From: Dendrobium chrysotoxum
Taxonomy: Eukaryota; Streptophyta; Magnoliopsida; Asparagales; Orchidaceae
Length of the DNA: 64,000 nucleotides
Direction of reading: 5' to 3'
Assembly (NCBI GenBank): GCA_019925795.1
Contig: CM034311.1
Span: 32,591,472 to 32,655,471 of the forward strand
Part shown: one piece after another, positions 23,560 to 33,900 of the stretch
How the letters are laid out: every line of letters begins with the position of its first letter
Position numbering within the stretch: position 1 is the stretch's first letter
The notes under the pieces: generated by a model
The model's input: only the letters and a program-made list of their open reading frames with translations
What the model was told of the DNA's origin: nothing
The model's database searches: none
Translations under genes and position numbers: made by a program

Positions 23560-24412
23560 AATATTTCTAATGTTGACACCTTTAGGATGTCAAGCCAAAA
23601 ACGTGAGGCTAGAAGGAAAGTGCCAAGTAGGTGGCTTCACAAGAAGGCATGAAAGGATTTGATGTTGAGGCGATAGCTCAAGGATGGAAACTTGTCAATT
23701 AGCATTGAGAAGGAAACATGCCAAGTAAGCGAGTTGATGCTACCTAAAAGAACACAAGAATGAATTTGTTGTTGAGTCGGTGGTTCTAGGATTTGGAACA
23801 ATAAAAAAGGTTATGGGAAGGATGGTTATTAAGGAGATGAGTTATTGAGAAGAAGACATGAAGGAGTTAGCTGCAATTCCATAGCTATATAATGTCAAGC
23901 TATCAATTAAGTCTTGATAAGATGACTTGCAGAAAAGCTAACATTCAATTGATAACTCTGCAATGCCTATTTTTTGCCAAGTGCTAAGAAAGGTGATTTT
24001 CAAGATGACAAGTTTATTAGGAAGGCACAAAACTAACAACTCTAGGATATATAACTATTAGCGAGCATCAAGATGAAAAAATGTTGAGTATCAAACTTCA
24101 CAGGATTGAGTCCTTGGAAGATGTCAATTAAAAGTTGCCAAAGTAGACAACTCTAGTATGTTGAGTATTTTGCAAGGAGGGGATGGATAAATATTAGGAA
24201 GGAAATGACTAAGGTGACATCTATAATCTATTAATTGTTGGCAAAGGTCAAGGAGAGTAAATGTTGAGAGAAAAAAATCATTAGACTGGGTTTAGTAAGG
24301 TACTAACCAAAAGATGATTATGGTCGATAGCTCTAATATGTCTAACTATCAACAAGGTGCTAAAGAGGGGTAATACAAAGTAGGTGACTTCATATGGAGA
24401 GGCCCATAATGA
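23560..24412. repeat. Degenerate repeat-like block, copy A (left part)
   Basis: Words such as AACTCTAGGATGT, AGCTATTA, GGCAAGGTGCTAA and GAAGGCATGAAAGG recur with variation every 70-90 bp. The block continues to about 25900 after TRIM-2, which is inserted in it. No coding pattern is seen. Copy B carries it near 55920-56760. Confidence 0.4.
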
Positions 24413-24417
24413 CAATA

Positions 24418-25633
24418 TGTTATTATTTTTTGTCCAATTGTATTTTAGTTAGAGGTGTACTTTCTGCTTGTCTATAAATAAGATGTGAGAGGTTGTAATT
24501 GGAACCCAAGTCAATTATATATATAGGTCCAAGATGTAGGGTATATAACTCCAAGAATCCCAACAAACTGGTATTAGAGCATGGTGGAGAAGATCAAGGG
24601 GAAGGAGGGAGGTGCTTTTGGTATTCAAGAAAGGGAGACGCCGGCTGGTTTGTTCACATGAGGCAGATGGGAGTTGCTTGTGCAGTTTCGCACGGAAGCT
24701 GAGGAGCACAGGCAATATGAAACAGGTTGTCCGAACGGGAGCCTGCCACGTGCCGATTGGTTCACGTGTTAAGACTAAAATGATAAGCTAGCGTGTGGGA
24801 AGAAAGAGTGCAGGAGATAGGAGCTCAGGCGGGGTCTCACGTGAGAAGGGGATATAGCTAAGAAAATATCATACATGGCTGTGCACACAGGCAGGTGGGC
24901 TCCAGGAGGTCGGGTGTGTGGATTGCATGCACAGGGCGAGCTTGGCACTGAGGCAGGGCGAGGCAGACGCCCAAGGCACAACGACATGCATAGGGCAATG
25001 GGCGGATGTGGGCAAACACGTGCAGAGCGAGCAACGCAGACGTGCGCAGGGTGATGGGCAGACACGTACGAGTTGTTGTGCGGGCGCGGGCGATGGCGTG
25101 CGCGAAAGCAAGGGGAAGACATTGCGCATGGAGCGGTTGTTGTGGATCAGACGCAGGGCTTTTTATGGAGATGCGGGGGGAGAGAAGATTGGGTTGAATC
25201 TGAAGGAGATAGAGCTTAGGCTTGGGCTTTTGGGGTCGGATTCATCGGAGCAGATGGACGGCTTTTGGTTGAGTCTCGATATATCGAGGGGGATTGTAGC
25301 AGGAGCAAGATGAAATTGAATTTTTTTTTTTTTTTTGTGAAATTGGATCAATGTGGATCTTGTTAGTATTTTGGTCTAATTTTATTTTAGTTATAGGTGT
25401 ACGTTCTTTTGGCATTTCTTTGTGTAGTCTTGTATAGCCATTGCTTAGAGTTTTTTGGCTTCTTTATAAATAAGATGTAATTAAGAGGATGAATTGGAAC
25501 ACTATTAGCAAATCAATAAGAATTCTGTCCAAGATTAGTGAGCTCTCCCCCTGTCTCTCTCTCTCTCTTCCCTCCCTCTCTCTCATCCGCAAGAAAGATC
25601 AAGAAGCTTTCCTCCTCAAGAAAAATCCAAACA
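24418..25633 (+). mobile_element. TRIM-2: short-LTR non-autonomous retrotransposon, copy A
   Basis: The 5' LTR (24418-24565) opens TGTTATTATTTTTTGTCC and closes ATCCCAACA. The primer site TGGTATTAGAGC (24569-24580) is one base from the initiator-Met tRNA complement. The 3' LTR (25361-25633) opens TGTTAGTATTTTGGTC. An exact 5-bp target duplication, caata, flanks the element (24413-24417, 25634-25638). The 5' LTR lacks about 60 bp found in copy B and in the 3' LTR. The interior is GC-rich, made of loosely repeated GCAGACG/GGGCGA words, with no gag or pol motif. LTR starts and primer site resemble TRIM-1, but the interiors differ. ORFs at 24775-25313 on both strands are shadows of GC-rich sequence. 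Confidence 0.8.
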
Positions 25634-25638
25634 CAATA

Positions 25639-26810
25639 TAACTAAGCTAATAGTTTTATGATGCTAGGCTATTAGTAAGGCACTGAGGATAGGCCTTGGC
25701 CACCCGAAAGGATGCCAGGCCATGGGGATGAAATGTTAGGAAGAAATCAACCAAGTGACAACTTTAGTATGCTAAGCTCTTGATAATGGGTGACACGGAG
25801 GAGCTAAGTCAATGTACCTAGTACTTCGAGCAAACAGAGAAGACCTAAAAATAAGAAGCCTAAGCTCATGAATCTGGGATGTTAAGTTGGCAATATGAGT
25901 TTGATGGGCCCAAATTAAATTTATATATTCAATTAAACTAATTTAGAGGAAATGAATGGGTAGGTCTATGTCAAATATGATTTTTTGAGGATGGGTTGAA
26001 TTGAAATTGATGTGTATATATTGACTAAACCCAACCAATGAGTGAACAAAAAGGTGCTCATCCAAAGAGAATCTTTAAAAGTTAATGTTATGGTGAACAA
26101 TCTCAACTGTTGATTATTTGATATTCAATGATTTTCATAATACCCCAATATTACATATGTTGTGGTGCTTTCATTTAGTATATGTCAAACCTTGGAAGGG
26201 GATAAATTAGAAAAGAAGCTATAAATTAGATTTTGTGTTATATGAAAAGCTCGCTCAACTACTTATTAATGTTTAGAACAATTGTTTTGAAACTGCAGGG
26301 ATATATTACTGCAAATCTAGAGGAAAACTTAGATATATTGAGAAGTATTTCTACTCTATTTATACCTTGGATGTCACCACCATCACAAGAGTGTAACAAC
26401 TTCAAAATATAGTTAACTTATCCATAGTAAAAGTATTTTTTAATGCAATTGGTGAAGCTATTTAGGAGATGGCTTAGATTAAAGACAATTAGAAGAATGA
26501 AATATAATATAAGAAGATATTGCATTTTTTAAAGACAGTTATAGCTCAATTCATTTAACAAAGATTAGAACTTTCCACTCTAGAATAAAAATATATAATT
26601 AAAGTACCCTTACATGCATAGCGGAATGAAAGAAGATACCTTATAGCTAATCTTGATCAATGTGAAAAAAAATTGTAAATATACACGTTAAAGTTATGAT
26701 CATACACACATTGAGGGTTTATAAGGCCTTAATTAAACTTAGTGAATAATGATATATGTGTGATGCACAAAAAGATATTGGACATTGCATGGCAAACTTG
26801 GCACCCCAAA

Positions 26811-26812
<2 letters not shown>
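25639..26812. other. Non-coding; 25555-26385 absent from copy B
   Basis: Continues the degenerate repeat block to about 25900, then AT-rich sequence. Copy B jumps from GTGAGCTCTC (57951) straight to the ...CACCATCACAAGAGTG... sequence, so about 830 bp are missing there or extra here. Confidence 0.5.

Positions 26813-26880
<68 letters not shown>
26813..26880. repeat. Compound (TG)15(AG)19 microsatellite
   Basis: A TG run at 26813-26842 is followed by an AG run to 26880. In copy B only an AG run remains at the same place (58401-58430). Confidence 0.95.
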
Positions 26881-26883
<3 letters not shown>

Positions 26884-27418
26884 CAAAAACACCTACCTCA
26901 TTTAGAAGCTTTATGTGTGCAAAATAGGTATTTATGCTCTCCTTTTGTTGTGGCAAGATGCGATGGAAAAAGATTATTTCACAATAGTTGTAATTATTTA
27001 GTTGTATTAAAGATAAACTACTTCAAATTATATATAGGCTAGCGATGATGGTTGATGATTAGAAGCGGATTCACATAAATTTAACACTCCACATTATCTT
27101 CTATATGAATTTAAATATGGGACTGATTAAAATTTTTGTTTATATTATTTATTTCTAATAATACAGCATTCTTCTCAATCAAATAGCTCCTCTAAAACTA
27201 TGAAACCATATGATATTGCTTTCAAACTTATAAAATGATGGCAACAATAGTAAAAATTTACACAAAATTACACATTAAGCCCACAAACAATTTCTCAGGC
27301 CATACTGTGATCCTCCTTTGCTACTAGTGCACAAATTCTATCACATCAAAAAGGTCTCAATAACATCTCTGATCTATTTGGATCTCGCGTTGCTTCAAGA
27401 TATATTTAGGTTTTGTTT

Positions 27419-27528
27419 GGGATGGCTTTCTTGTTGCTTCTTAAAGCAGCTTGTTAGTTAAAAAATTTTACTTTTTATACTTGAAAGCTGTTTTAAGAAG
27501 CAATAAGAAACATGTCCCAAATGCAGCG
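27419..27528. mobile_element. Tourist-like hairpin MITE, copy 6A (left of a pair)
   Basis: GGTTTTGTTTGGGATGGC to ...GTCCCAAATGCAGCG. TTA precedes it (27416-27418), and TTA at 27529-27531 is shared with the next MITE. Confidence 0.75.
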
Positions 27529-27531
27529 TTA

Positions 27532-27651
27532 GGCTTCGTTTGGGACGACTTTTTTATTGCTTCTTAAAACGGAATTTTAGTTAAAAAATTTTAATTTTTT
27601 AATTAAAACTTCATTTTAAGAAACAATAAAAAAGCCGTTCCAAATGAAGCC
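27532..27651. mobile_element. Tourist-like hairpin MITE, copy 7A (right of a pair)
   Basis: GGCTTCGTTTGGGACGAC to GCCGTTCCAAATGAAGCC, followed by TTA (27652-27654). It is adjacent to the previous MITE with only TTA between, as expected when a second element inserts into the target duplication of the first. Confidence 0.75.
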
Positions 27652-27654
27652 TTA

Positions 27655-28240
27655 ATTTATATAAGAAGAGTACTAAAAAACACTGCTTTATGAGTACACT
27701 TACCTTTGACTGAAAAATGTATGAATTATATTACAGAGTAACACATATACGATGATTTTATTTTATTGACACTATTCAGCATTTATTCCCAAGAACCAAC
27801 TATATATTCCCACGCTTTAAGCCTTGAAGGTTTGATTTGATCTGGCTATTCTCAGCGTTGATTGCCTTAAATTGATTAGGGTATAACTATTTCTCAACAG
27901 ACAAACTTTGAACTATTAGAACAGCATTGGATGTCGTGTTCATAAGGCTCCACTGCAAGTGCTGGTTGTATGGCAGTCTAAGGCATATGCATATCTTCAA
28001 TCCGACTCTCCTCTTTCTTACTTCTCCTCACCTCATGGGCTTATCACCAAAGCTTAAAATGGAAGGTGCATTTGGTAGAAGGCTCCGATCGACGTGTTAA
28101 AATTGACAACACAATAGTGCCTCTTGCTCGTGAAGTGCAAGCTTACTCGGACTAGAAGGCCTCACTGGTCCACGGAGTAGAGAATAATCAGAGTGGGGCG
28201 ATGGCACAGGGCTCTATACTGATTGTAATAGACGGATTGG
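27655..28240. other. Non-coding, copy A
   Basis: No gene recognised. The ORF at 28201-28389 spans into the GCTCGAG-rich block and has no support. Confidence 0.4.
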
Positions 28241-28424
28241 CCCTGTGCAGGTGGGACCGAGCGGGCAGATACTTTGAGCTTTTGAGCCGTGTCAAACTGA
28301 GCTTGAGCTCGACTGCTCAAGCTCGAGCTCATTTAATATACAAGCTCGAGTATAGCTCATTTGATAAACTAGACTTGCGAGCTCATTAACCAGTCGAACT
28401 CGAGCCGGCTCGGCTCACTTACAC
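28241..28424. repeat. GAGCTCGAG-rich block, likely transposon end, copy A
   Basis: Dense, partly palindromic GAGCTCGAG and GAGCTTGAGC words, ending GCCGGCTCGGCTCAC and then TTACACCCC. Read in reverse it starts GGGGTGTAAGTGAGCCG, like the sub-terminal regions of plant hAT-type elements. Copy B (60236-60416) lacks one palindromic word. No second terminus is identified. Confidence 0.35.
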
Positions 28425-28675
28425 CCCATGTAAGCCTAAGAAAACCAATATGATTGGGCATGAATTTCTCTATATATTGAAACTTATATAATTAAATTTA
28501 AGATCATCCGAACTTTGATTTAATTTAGACTAAATGTCTTGATAAGATGAGGCCATTGCATTAAAAGTGATTCTATTTGACTCCAAATTAGCCAAATCAA
28601 GCACTTAAAAGCGTAATTAAAAATTTTGGGATAAGTTAGGTGAACAAGTGATTAATAAATCATGCATGCTTATAG

Positions 28676-28886
28676 TCGAAGTACCGTAGTTGGGCGTTAG
28701 TGGTCTGAGGATCGTAATTGAGCGACAGTATTCAGATGATTGTAGTAGTAGTTAGGCAATTGTGGTCGAAGGGCCATAGTCAGACAACAGTGATTGACGA
28801 ACCATAGTTTGGCGAAGGTGGTCGGAGAATCATTGTCAGACTGATGGTTGGTTGATCATCATTGGGTGATGGTGGTCGAACAATAC
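28676..28886 (-). repeat. ~30-bp degenerate tandem repeat array, copy A
   Basis: Seven or so units of the type TGGTCGAAGGGCCATAGTC(A)GACAACAG. The reverse complement of a unit (CTGACTATGGCCCTTCGACCAC) matches the array at 34690-35370, so it is the same family in opposite orientation, probably a relic of the same LTR. Copy B holds it at 60657-60878. Confidence 0.65.
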
Positions 28887-29712
28887 AGAAAAATCGTGCA
28901 TTATTGACGGAATTTTCCGATGGATTTGAACGTTTTTGGCGAATTTTTTTTAGTAATGCAACATTCTTCACACTCCAATAGTTTTCAAACTTTGCTGCTT
29001 GTACTCAAATTCTACCACATCAAAAAGGTTTCAATAACATCTCTAATCTGTTTGGTTCTCTTGTTGCTTCAAGATATATTTAGTTTATATAAGAACAGTA
29101 CTAAAAAAACACTACTCTATGTGTACACTTACCCTTTGAGTCTTTGACTGAAAAATATATGAATTATATTACACAGTAACACCTATTCATATAATATAAA
29201 TAAAATATAAGATTAGCAAAACTATTTAAAATAAGTCTTAATAAATTTGATGAAATGTATGTTGCATACTTTTTTACTCGCTCGAATGACAAAAAATTCT
29301 TATTTGTCATCAAGTAAATAAATCAATAGGCAGTCATAATTCTTTTCTTCGTGTTTCTTTTTTTTTTTTTTAATCAGAGAATGCCAATTCGAGACCAACA
29401 TAAATACTTTGAATTAGTCACCATTCCCAATTTCTTTCAATCCAAGAAGATGGCATGACTTTCAAATAATTTTATTTGTCTTATTATTAAATTGTTCAAT
29501 CGGAGATATTTTTAAAATGCATGTATTTTATAATTATAAAATAATAAAAAAATATATAACATGTGCATTAAATTATCATTTATATTTATTATGATCTATT
29601 TGAAATGCATTGAAATATAGTTGGCTAAGGCAGCAGACAGCACCAGGGGAGGGGAGCGACGGATATACAATTAGGCACCTGTATTTTATGCATGTAAAAC
29701 TCACAGAGGGTC
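28887..29712. other. Non-coding, copy A
   Basis: AT-rich with a T run near 29360. No gene recognised; small ORFs here lack support. Confidence 0.4.
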
Positions 29713-31255
29713 CTACACGTTAATGAAGAAAATTATTACGAGGCCTTAGATGATCAAATGCTCTCTAAAACAGAAAAGAAAAACATCCAAAAAGCAAAAG
29801 AAAAACTAATAAGACAATGATCCTATCTAGTTACAACAAGCATGAGGAAAAAAAACCTAAAAAAGGTAAGCAGAAAGGCCCACAAGAAAAACAATCAACA
29901 ACCAACCCTAGACGACGGCCAACAGAGGGAATGAAACCTACAACTAGAAATAGCTAACAAAAATAAAAACTAACAAAGACCACAAACATTATCTAACATG
30001 AAGCCAAAAAAGCACCATATCAAGAATGATTTAGAACCATCAGGCAACAACATGTAGACGACCAAAACATGCAAGACAAGGTAACTTCTCCCCTCCAAAA
30101 ACTAACAAAAAAAAAAGAGGCAGAACAACCAAACTTTAACTTTGGGACAGCAACCACCACCAAAACAAAACAGCCCAGACAACCCCCCACCCCAAGCCAT
30201 CCAACACAATACCAAAATAACCACCACACCGAGCCAGTCCAGGAAGCTAACCCGACATCCAGAGAATTGAGAACCATCACCAACAAAGAAAAGCCCCAAC
30301 GAAACTAACAAACAGAGCTAAGAATTATCCTGAGTATTAGAATGCGTGCGTAGGTCTGCTAATAAAATATTGTGAAATTGTTTATAACTTTTTTTTTCTT
30401 TTTTTCTTTCCTGAACCCAAGAATAATCCCTCCACCTGTACCACACTTAGATATTTCTCCTCTAACACACATAAGGAGGGACCAACATGAGTGCCCCACT
30501 AACCCCAACTATTAGCCAACTGGGAATATATCCAATCAGTGTGGTCAATCGGATCCGCTAATTGCAAATCCAGATGAAGGTGTACACCTCCCAACTCAAT
30601 AATCGCATCTTTAGAGATAGGAGAAATAGATAAATTAATAATACATAACTTATTAGAGACATCCAAGCCATTAAGAAGAGTAAGAGAAATATTCGCAAGG
30701 CCTTGAGGAGACAAATTCCACTTAACCCCCAAACTAGCATCACCAGAATTCATATTCACATCGATATTAGTAACCCGGTTCTCGATAGTAGTCAAATTAG
30801 GAGAAATAACTAATCACTTATTTAAACTATTGGAAGCATGAACAACCTCAGCTTTATGATTCATAGCATTACCAATAAAAGGATCATAAACTTCAGAAGA
30901 ACCATCACCATCAGTAACATTGGCCAAACCAGGATTCACAGCCGCAGTGTGTAAGTTATCCACAGTTTCTTGACCGACATCAGCACAACCATTAGGTTCT
31001 AAATTCTTGGTAGCCATGTTTTCAACAACCATAGGGTTGGGGATGATCATGAGAGCATCATCTAAATAGGGGACTAGAATACCACAGTCCACTCTTGAAT
31101 GCCCCAGGGATTTGCAATGAACACAAAATGAAGGGAACTCCTCCACTTCAAATTGTTCGACATACCCTAATATTTCAAGACCAAGCCACACCCGACCGGA
31201 GTAGCGTTTGGTGATGTCAAGCTCAACCAGAACACGAGCAATAAAAGGAAGGCAT

Positions 31256-32089
31256 GTTAATATTGGACATGACCCGAAAATCCGACCCAAAAATTTTGGG
31301 TTAGGGTCAACCCATTTGCCATTCGGGTCAGGTTCGGGTTCAACAGATTGACCCGTTTAAAAAAATAGGTCAGATTTGGGTTAACCCGGAAACTAGAGAA
31401 TGATCAGTATTCGACCCGGAAACGTCACTTCACTCACATCTAAAGTCCTAATCCAAAAACTCGACCCGAAAGCTTCGACACCTCGTCAGTCGTCACCTAT
31501 CCGGCTATCCCGTTCCTTCTCCTAACCCATTCACCATTTGGCCATTCCTTTGCTATGAGGGAAACCGGTTCTGATCGGAAGTAACGACGGCTGTCGGGTT
31601 GTGTGAACTCCGGTGGCATGTTAAGGAGAAGATGGGTTTGTAATGGGCTAGCTTGGTGAAGGGACATCTATATGCGTGGATTTAAGTTAATTCTGTCCAT
31701 AGCCAGCGTTTAGGTTAATTCCTGTGATAAACCAAAATGGTGCAACCCAAGATCAGTTCTTTCTTCCAACCGTTCTTTCTAGAAACTCAACATGCACTTC
31801 AGTTTCCGAACCTGGAGAATTGGAAAAGCCATCGGAAGTCACGCAACTCGCCATTTGTTGGATCGGAAGTAACGACGATGAAAGCTCACTCAATCGCTCA
31901 TTGCGAAGGTAAAAAATTTCTCTCGTAATTTTGTATCGGATCGGGCCAGTCCAGAAACCTGACGGGTCAGTTTTAGGTTGAAAAACCTGACCTATTTAAA
32001 AAAATGGGTTAGGTTCAAGTTTGGTCAAACATTAGCGAGTCAGAATCGACCCAAACCTGACCCGCAACCCATTTTTTACACCCCTAATA
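31256..32089. mobile_element. hAT-like DNA element inside LINE-2, copy A
   Basis: Interrupts LINE-2 ORF1 between its SSMPS and ARVLVELD codons. Flanks gaaggcat (31248-31255) and gagggcat (32090-32097) match at 7 of 8, as expected for an 8-bp hAT target duplication. Both ends are rich in GACCCGAA/GGGTCAGG words in opposite orientations (31262-31390 and 31940-32075). The right end reads ...TTTTACACCCCTAATA, the inverted TAGGGGTG-type end common in plant hAT elements; the left end matches it poorly. The middle (31440-31930) is unlike the ends and looks like captured host DNA. Confidence 0.55.
31737..31908 (+). pseudogene. Captured first-exon-like fragment with a PIP-box motif, copy A
   Basis: An open frame starts ATG at 31737 (MVQPKISSFFQP) and ends at a GAAG|GTAAAA donor-like site (31908/31909). 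QPKISSFF fits the PCNA-interacting consensus Q-x-x-I-x-x-F-F at the extreme N terminus, as in the plant cohesin acetyltransferase ECO1/CTF7 and some DNA repair proteins. The later WKSHRKSRN stretch is only weakly like CTF7. Both duplicate copies keep the frame open (V2L, R33P, V41I and H50C-type changes). The source gene is not proven. It lies inside the hAT-like element, so it may be transduplicated gene sequence. Confidence 0.4.
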
Positions 32090-32662
32090 GAGGGCATTGA
32101 GCTGACGAAAGTAGCATTATCAATTTTTAATGTCTGACCAAATAATGAGCCCAATCCGTGAAGGATATGGGGAGCAAATTAAAAGGTGGGGTCAAAGGTT
32201 AGGAAATGAAATCGAGATTGAGATAATGGGGGATTCCACATCAATATCAAAATATGGTGACCAATTGAGTAGTTTTATATAGCAATTATTGACAAAATAA
32301 GAATGATGTGAGAAAACTCTGCTATAATTCAAGTCGTTAACCAATTTAATCAAAACATGCTTTGAATTTAAAAGAGTCCCTGAAAAATAACCGATGAATT
32401 TAATGTTAAAGAAAAATTTAAGCATTGAATCGAGGGGAGGCTTGCGAGCACGAAAATTTTCAATCAAAGCAAATTCTAATGGGGACGCCAGAGCAAGGAT
32501 CTCCTCCTCCGAAATCTATAAGGAAGGTAAGCCGTGATGGGTAGTTGTTTTAAGAGCGGAAAAATCCACAGAGGTAGAAGCCCCGACAAGGGCATCTAAA
32601 AAAGAACGAGATTTCATTTTCCCATTTAAAAATATGAGATCATTCAACCGATTGACCACCAT

Positions 32663-33179
32663 TCAGCCGTAGAAATGACTGAAGGTGGAAAAATTAGGTG
32701 AGAACCCACAAAACCTACGTGTAAGACGAAAAAAAGGAGAGGAGTAGAGAAATAGCTTCCCTGAGAGCAAAACCAGCATTGAGAGGCACGATAGCTGCAC
32801 CGCCGAGGAGAGCAGCTAGGACAAAAATCCTAGCAGAGCTATCAATTGAATCAAATTATTTTAGATTGATGACAAACATATTTTACAATTTTACTATTGA
32901 GAATAAGTTCAAGAATTATTTGTAAAGATAAACTTATAAATAAATGTATTTAATATTATAAATATAAAGAATATTTTTTTTATTTTATAATATTCTTATT
33001 GATTTTAATCTCCTACTAATATGCACTTAGGACACAAGAATTTAAGCTAGTATGCATGTATAGATATATATAATAAACATATAACTATATAGGCCTCATA
33101 ATACACATAATTGGCCTAAATATCCCATATATATATATATATATATATAAGAAATAAGCTTAATTGCTTTTTTTTAGAC
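32663..33179. other. LINE-2 5' region and AT-rich flank
   Basis: About 32663-32840 looks like the LINE-2 5' untranslated region (GC-richer, ending near TCCTAGCAGAGC). The rest is AT-rich with a short (TA)n run near 33127. No gene seen. Confidence 0.45.
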
Positions 33180-33182
33180 TAA

Positions 33183-33302
33183 TGCTTCGTTTGGGACGGC
33201 TTTCTTACTAGTTCTTAAAACAACTTTCTAGTATACAAATTTTAATTTTTGTACTAGAAAGCTGTTTTAAGAAGTAGTAAAAAAGCCATCCCAAACGAAG
33301 CC
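33183..33302. mobile_element. Tourist-like hairpin MITE, copy 8
   Basis: TGCTTCGTTTGGGACGGC to GCCATCCCAAACGAAGCC, with exact TAA target duplications (33180-33182, 33303-33305). Confidence 0.8.
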
Positions 33303-33900
33303 TAAATTACCCCCAAAAATGATAACATGTGTTAGCGAAATATCCATTGGGCTAGAAGTTCTCAAAAGTTTGTTAAATTTCAACTAATTTGAACCTCATT
33401 CAAATCTATCCAAATAAGGTTTATATTTTCAAACCTTTGTTCACTTGATGGTTTGTGAAAGTTGTTCAAACCTGATGAGTTCATTTAGTGTGATGGTTAA
33501 TTTTTCTCAAAGGTTTAAAATCATTATGAGCTTGGTGATGGTTCATTACACGAGGGCATCGAGGGGACCAACAAAGTATGAAAGAGAAGAGGAGTTTGAG
33601 AACTAGCTGGGAGAAGGCATCGATGGAACTGCAACATGAGTGGGGGCAAAGACATTTCATGTGATCCATTGTATCTCAAACTTTTTATGCAAATGATTTT
33701 TTTACTCCTCTTCTTCTCACCTCTATCTTGTAGTTGCTTATGTCTCTTGCTCTACTTTTATTTCTGTGTTTTGCTAATATTTTAATGACATCTATTCGAA
33801 AAGACTCTTCACATATCACAATGGTAGGTCTCTAAATAAAATAGAGAATAATCTTCAATAAATTGGAGAATCTAATCATAAAGAATAAGAAAATAATTTT
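33303..33900. other. Non-coding
   Basis: AT-rich sequence between the MITE and the truncated LTR. No gene recognised. Confidence 0.4.

Larger units (their letters stand above)
11297..31992 (+). repeat. Copy A of the large segmental duplication
   Basis: Sequence from about 11297 to at least 31992 is repeated in the same order and orientation at 42693-64000. The offset grows from 31406 (at 11381) through 31342 (exon at 15935), 31800 (exon at 20727) and 31995 (28201) to 32008 (30499 and 31724). The changes reflect insertions and deletions between copies. Identity is very high at many places, for example the interior of TRIM-1 and the region around the nucleoporin exon. The right end of the repeated block is unknown because copy B runs off the window. 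Confidence 0.95.
29713..32662 (-). mobile_element. LINE-2, internally deleted and interrupted, copy A
   Basis: Minus-strand non-LTR retrotransposon relic. ORF1 pieces at 32662-32192, 31290-30814 and 30795-30499 align with LINE-1 ORF1: SRSFLDALVGAS, then NDLNYSRVFSHHSYFVNNC, then IARVLVELDI, then the zinc knuckle CVHCKSLGHSRVDC (C-x2-C-x4-H-x4-C). A TAG lies at 32516-32518. An 834-bp element splits ORF1 (31256-32089). After the ORF1 tail the sequence passes straight to 3'-UTR-like DNA (29713-30480), whose end (ACACGTTAATGAAG..., TTACGAGGCC) resembles the 3' end of LINE-1. The whole of ORF2 (endonuclease, RT, RNase H) is missing. Confidence 0.8.

Noticed and set aside
26729..26956. ORFs with SLSLSL/THTHTH and VCVCVC/RERERE runs
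   Set aside because: Direct translation of the TG/AG microsatellite.
30069..30308. Pro/Thr/Gln-rich ORF and Trp/Gly/Cys-rich ORFs on the opposite strand
   Set aside because: Low-complexity sequence of the LINE-2 3' region. In copy B a C run changes its length, so it is not conserved as protein.
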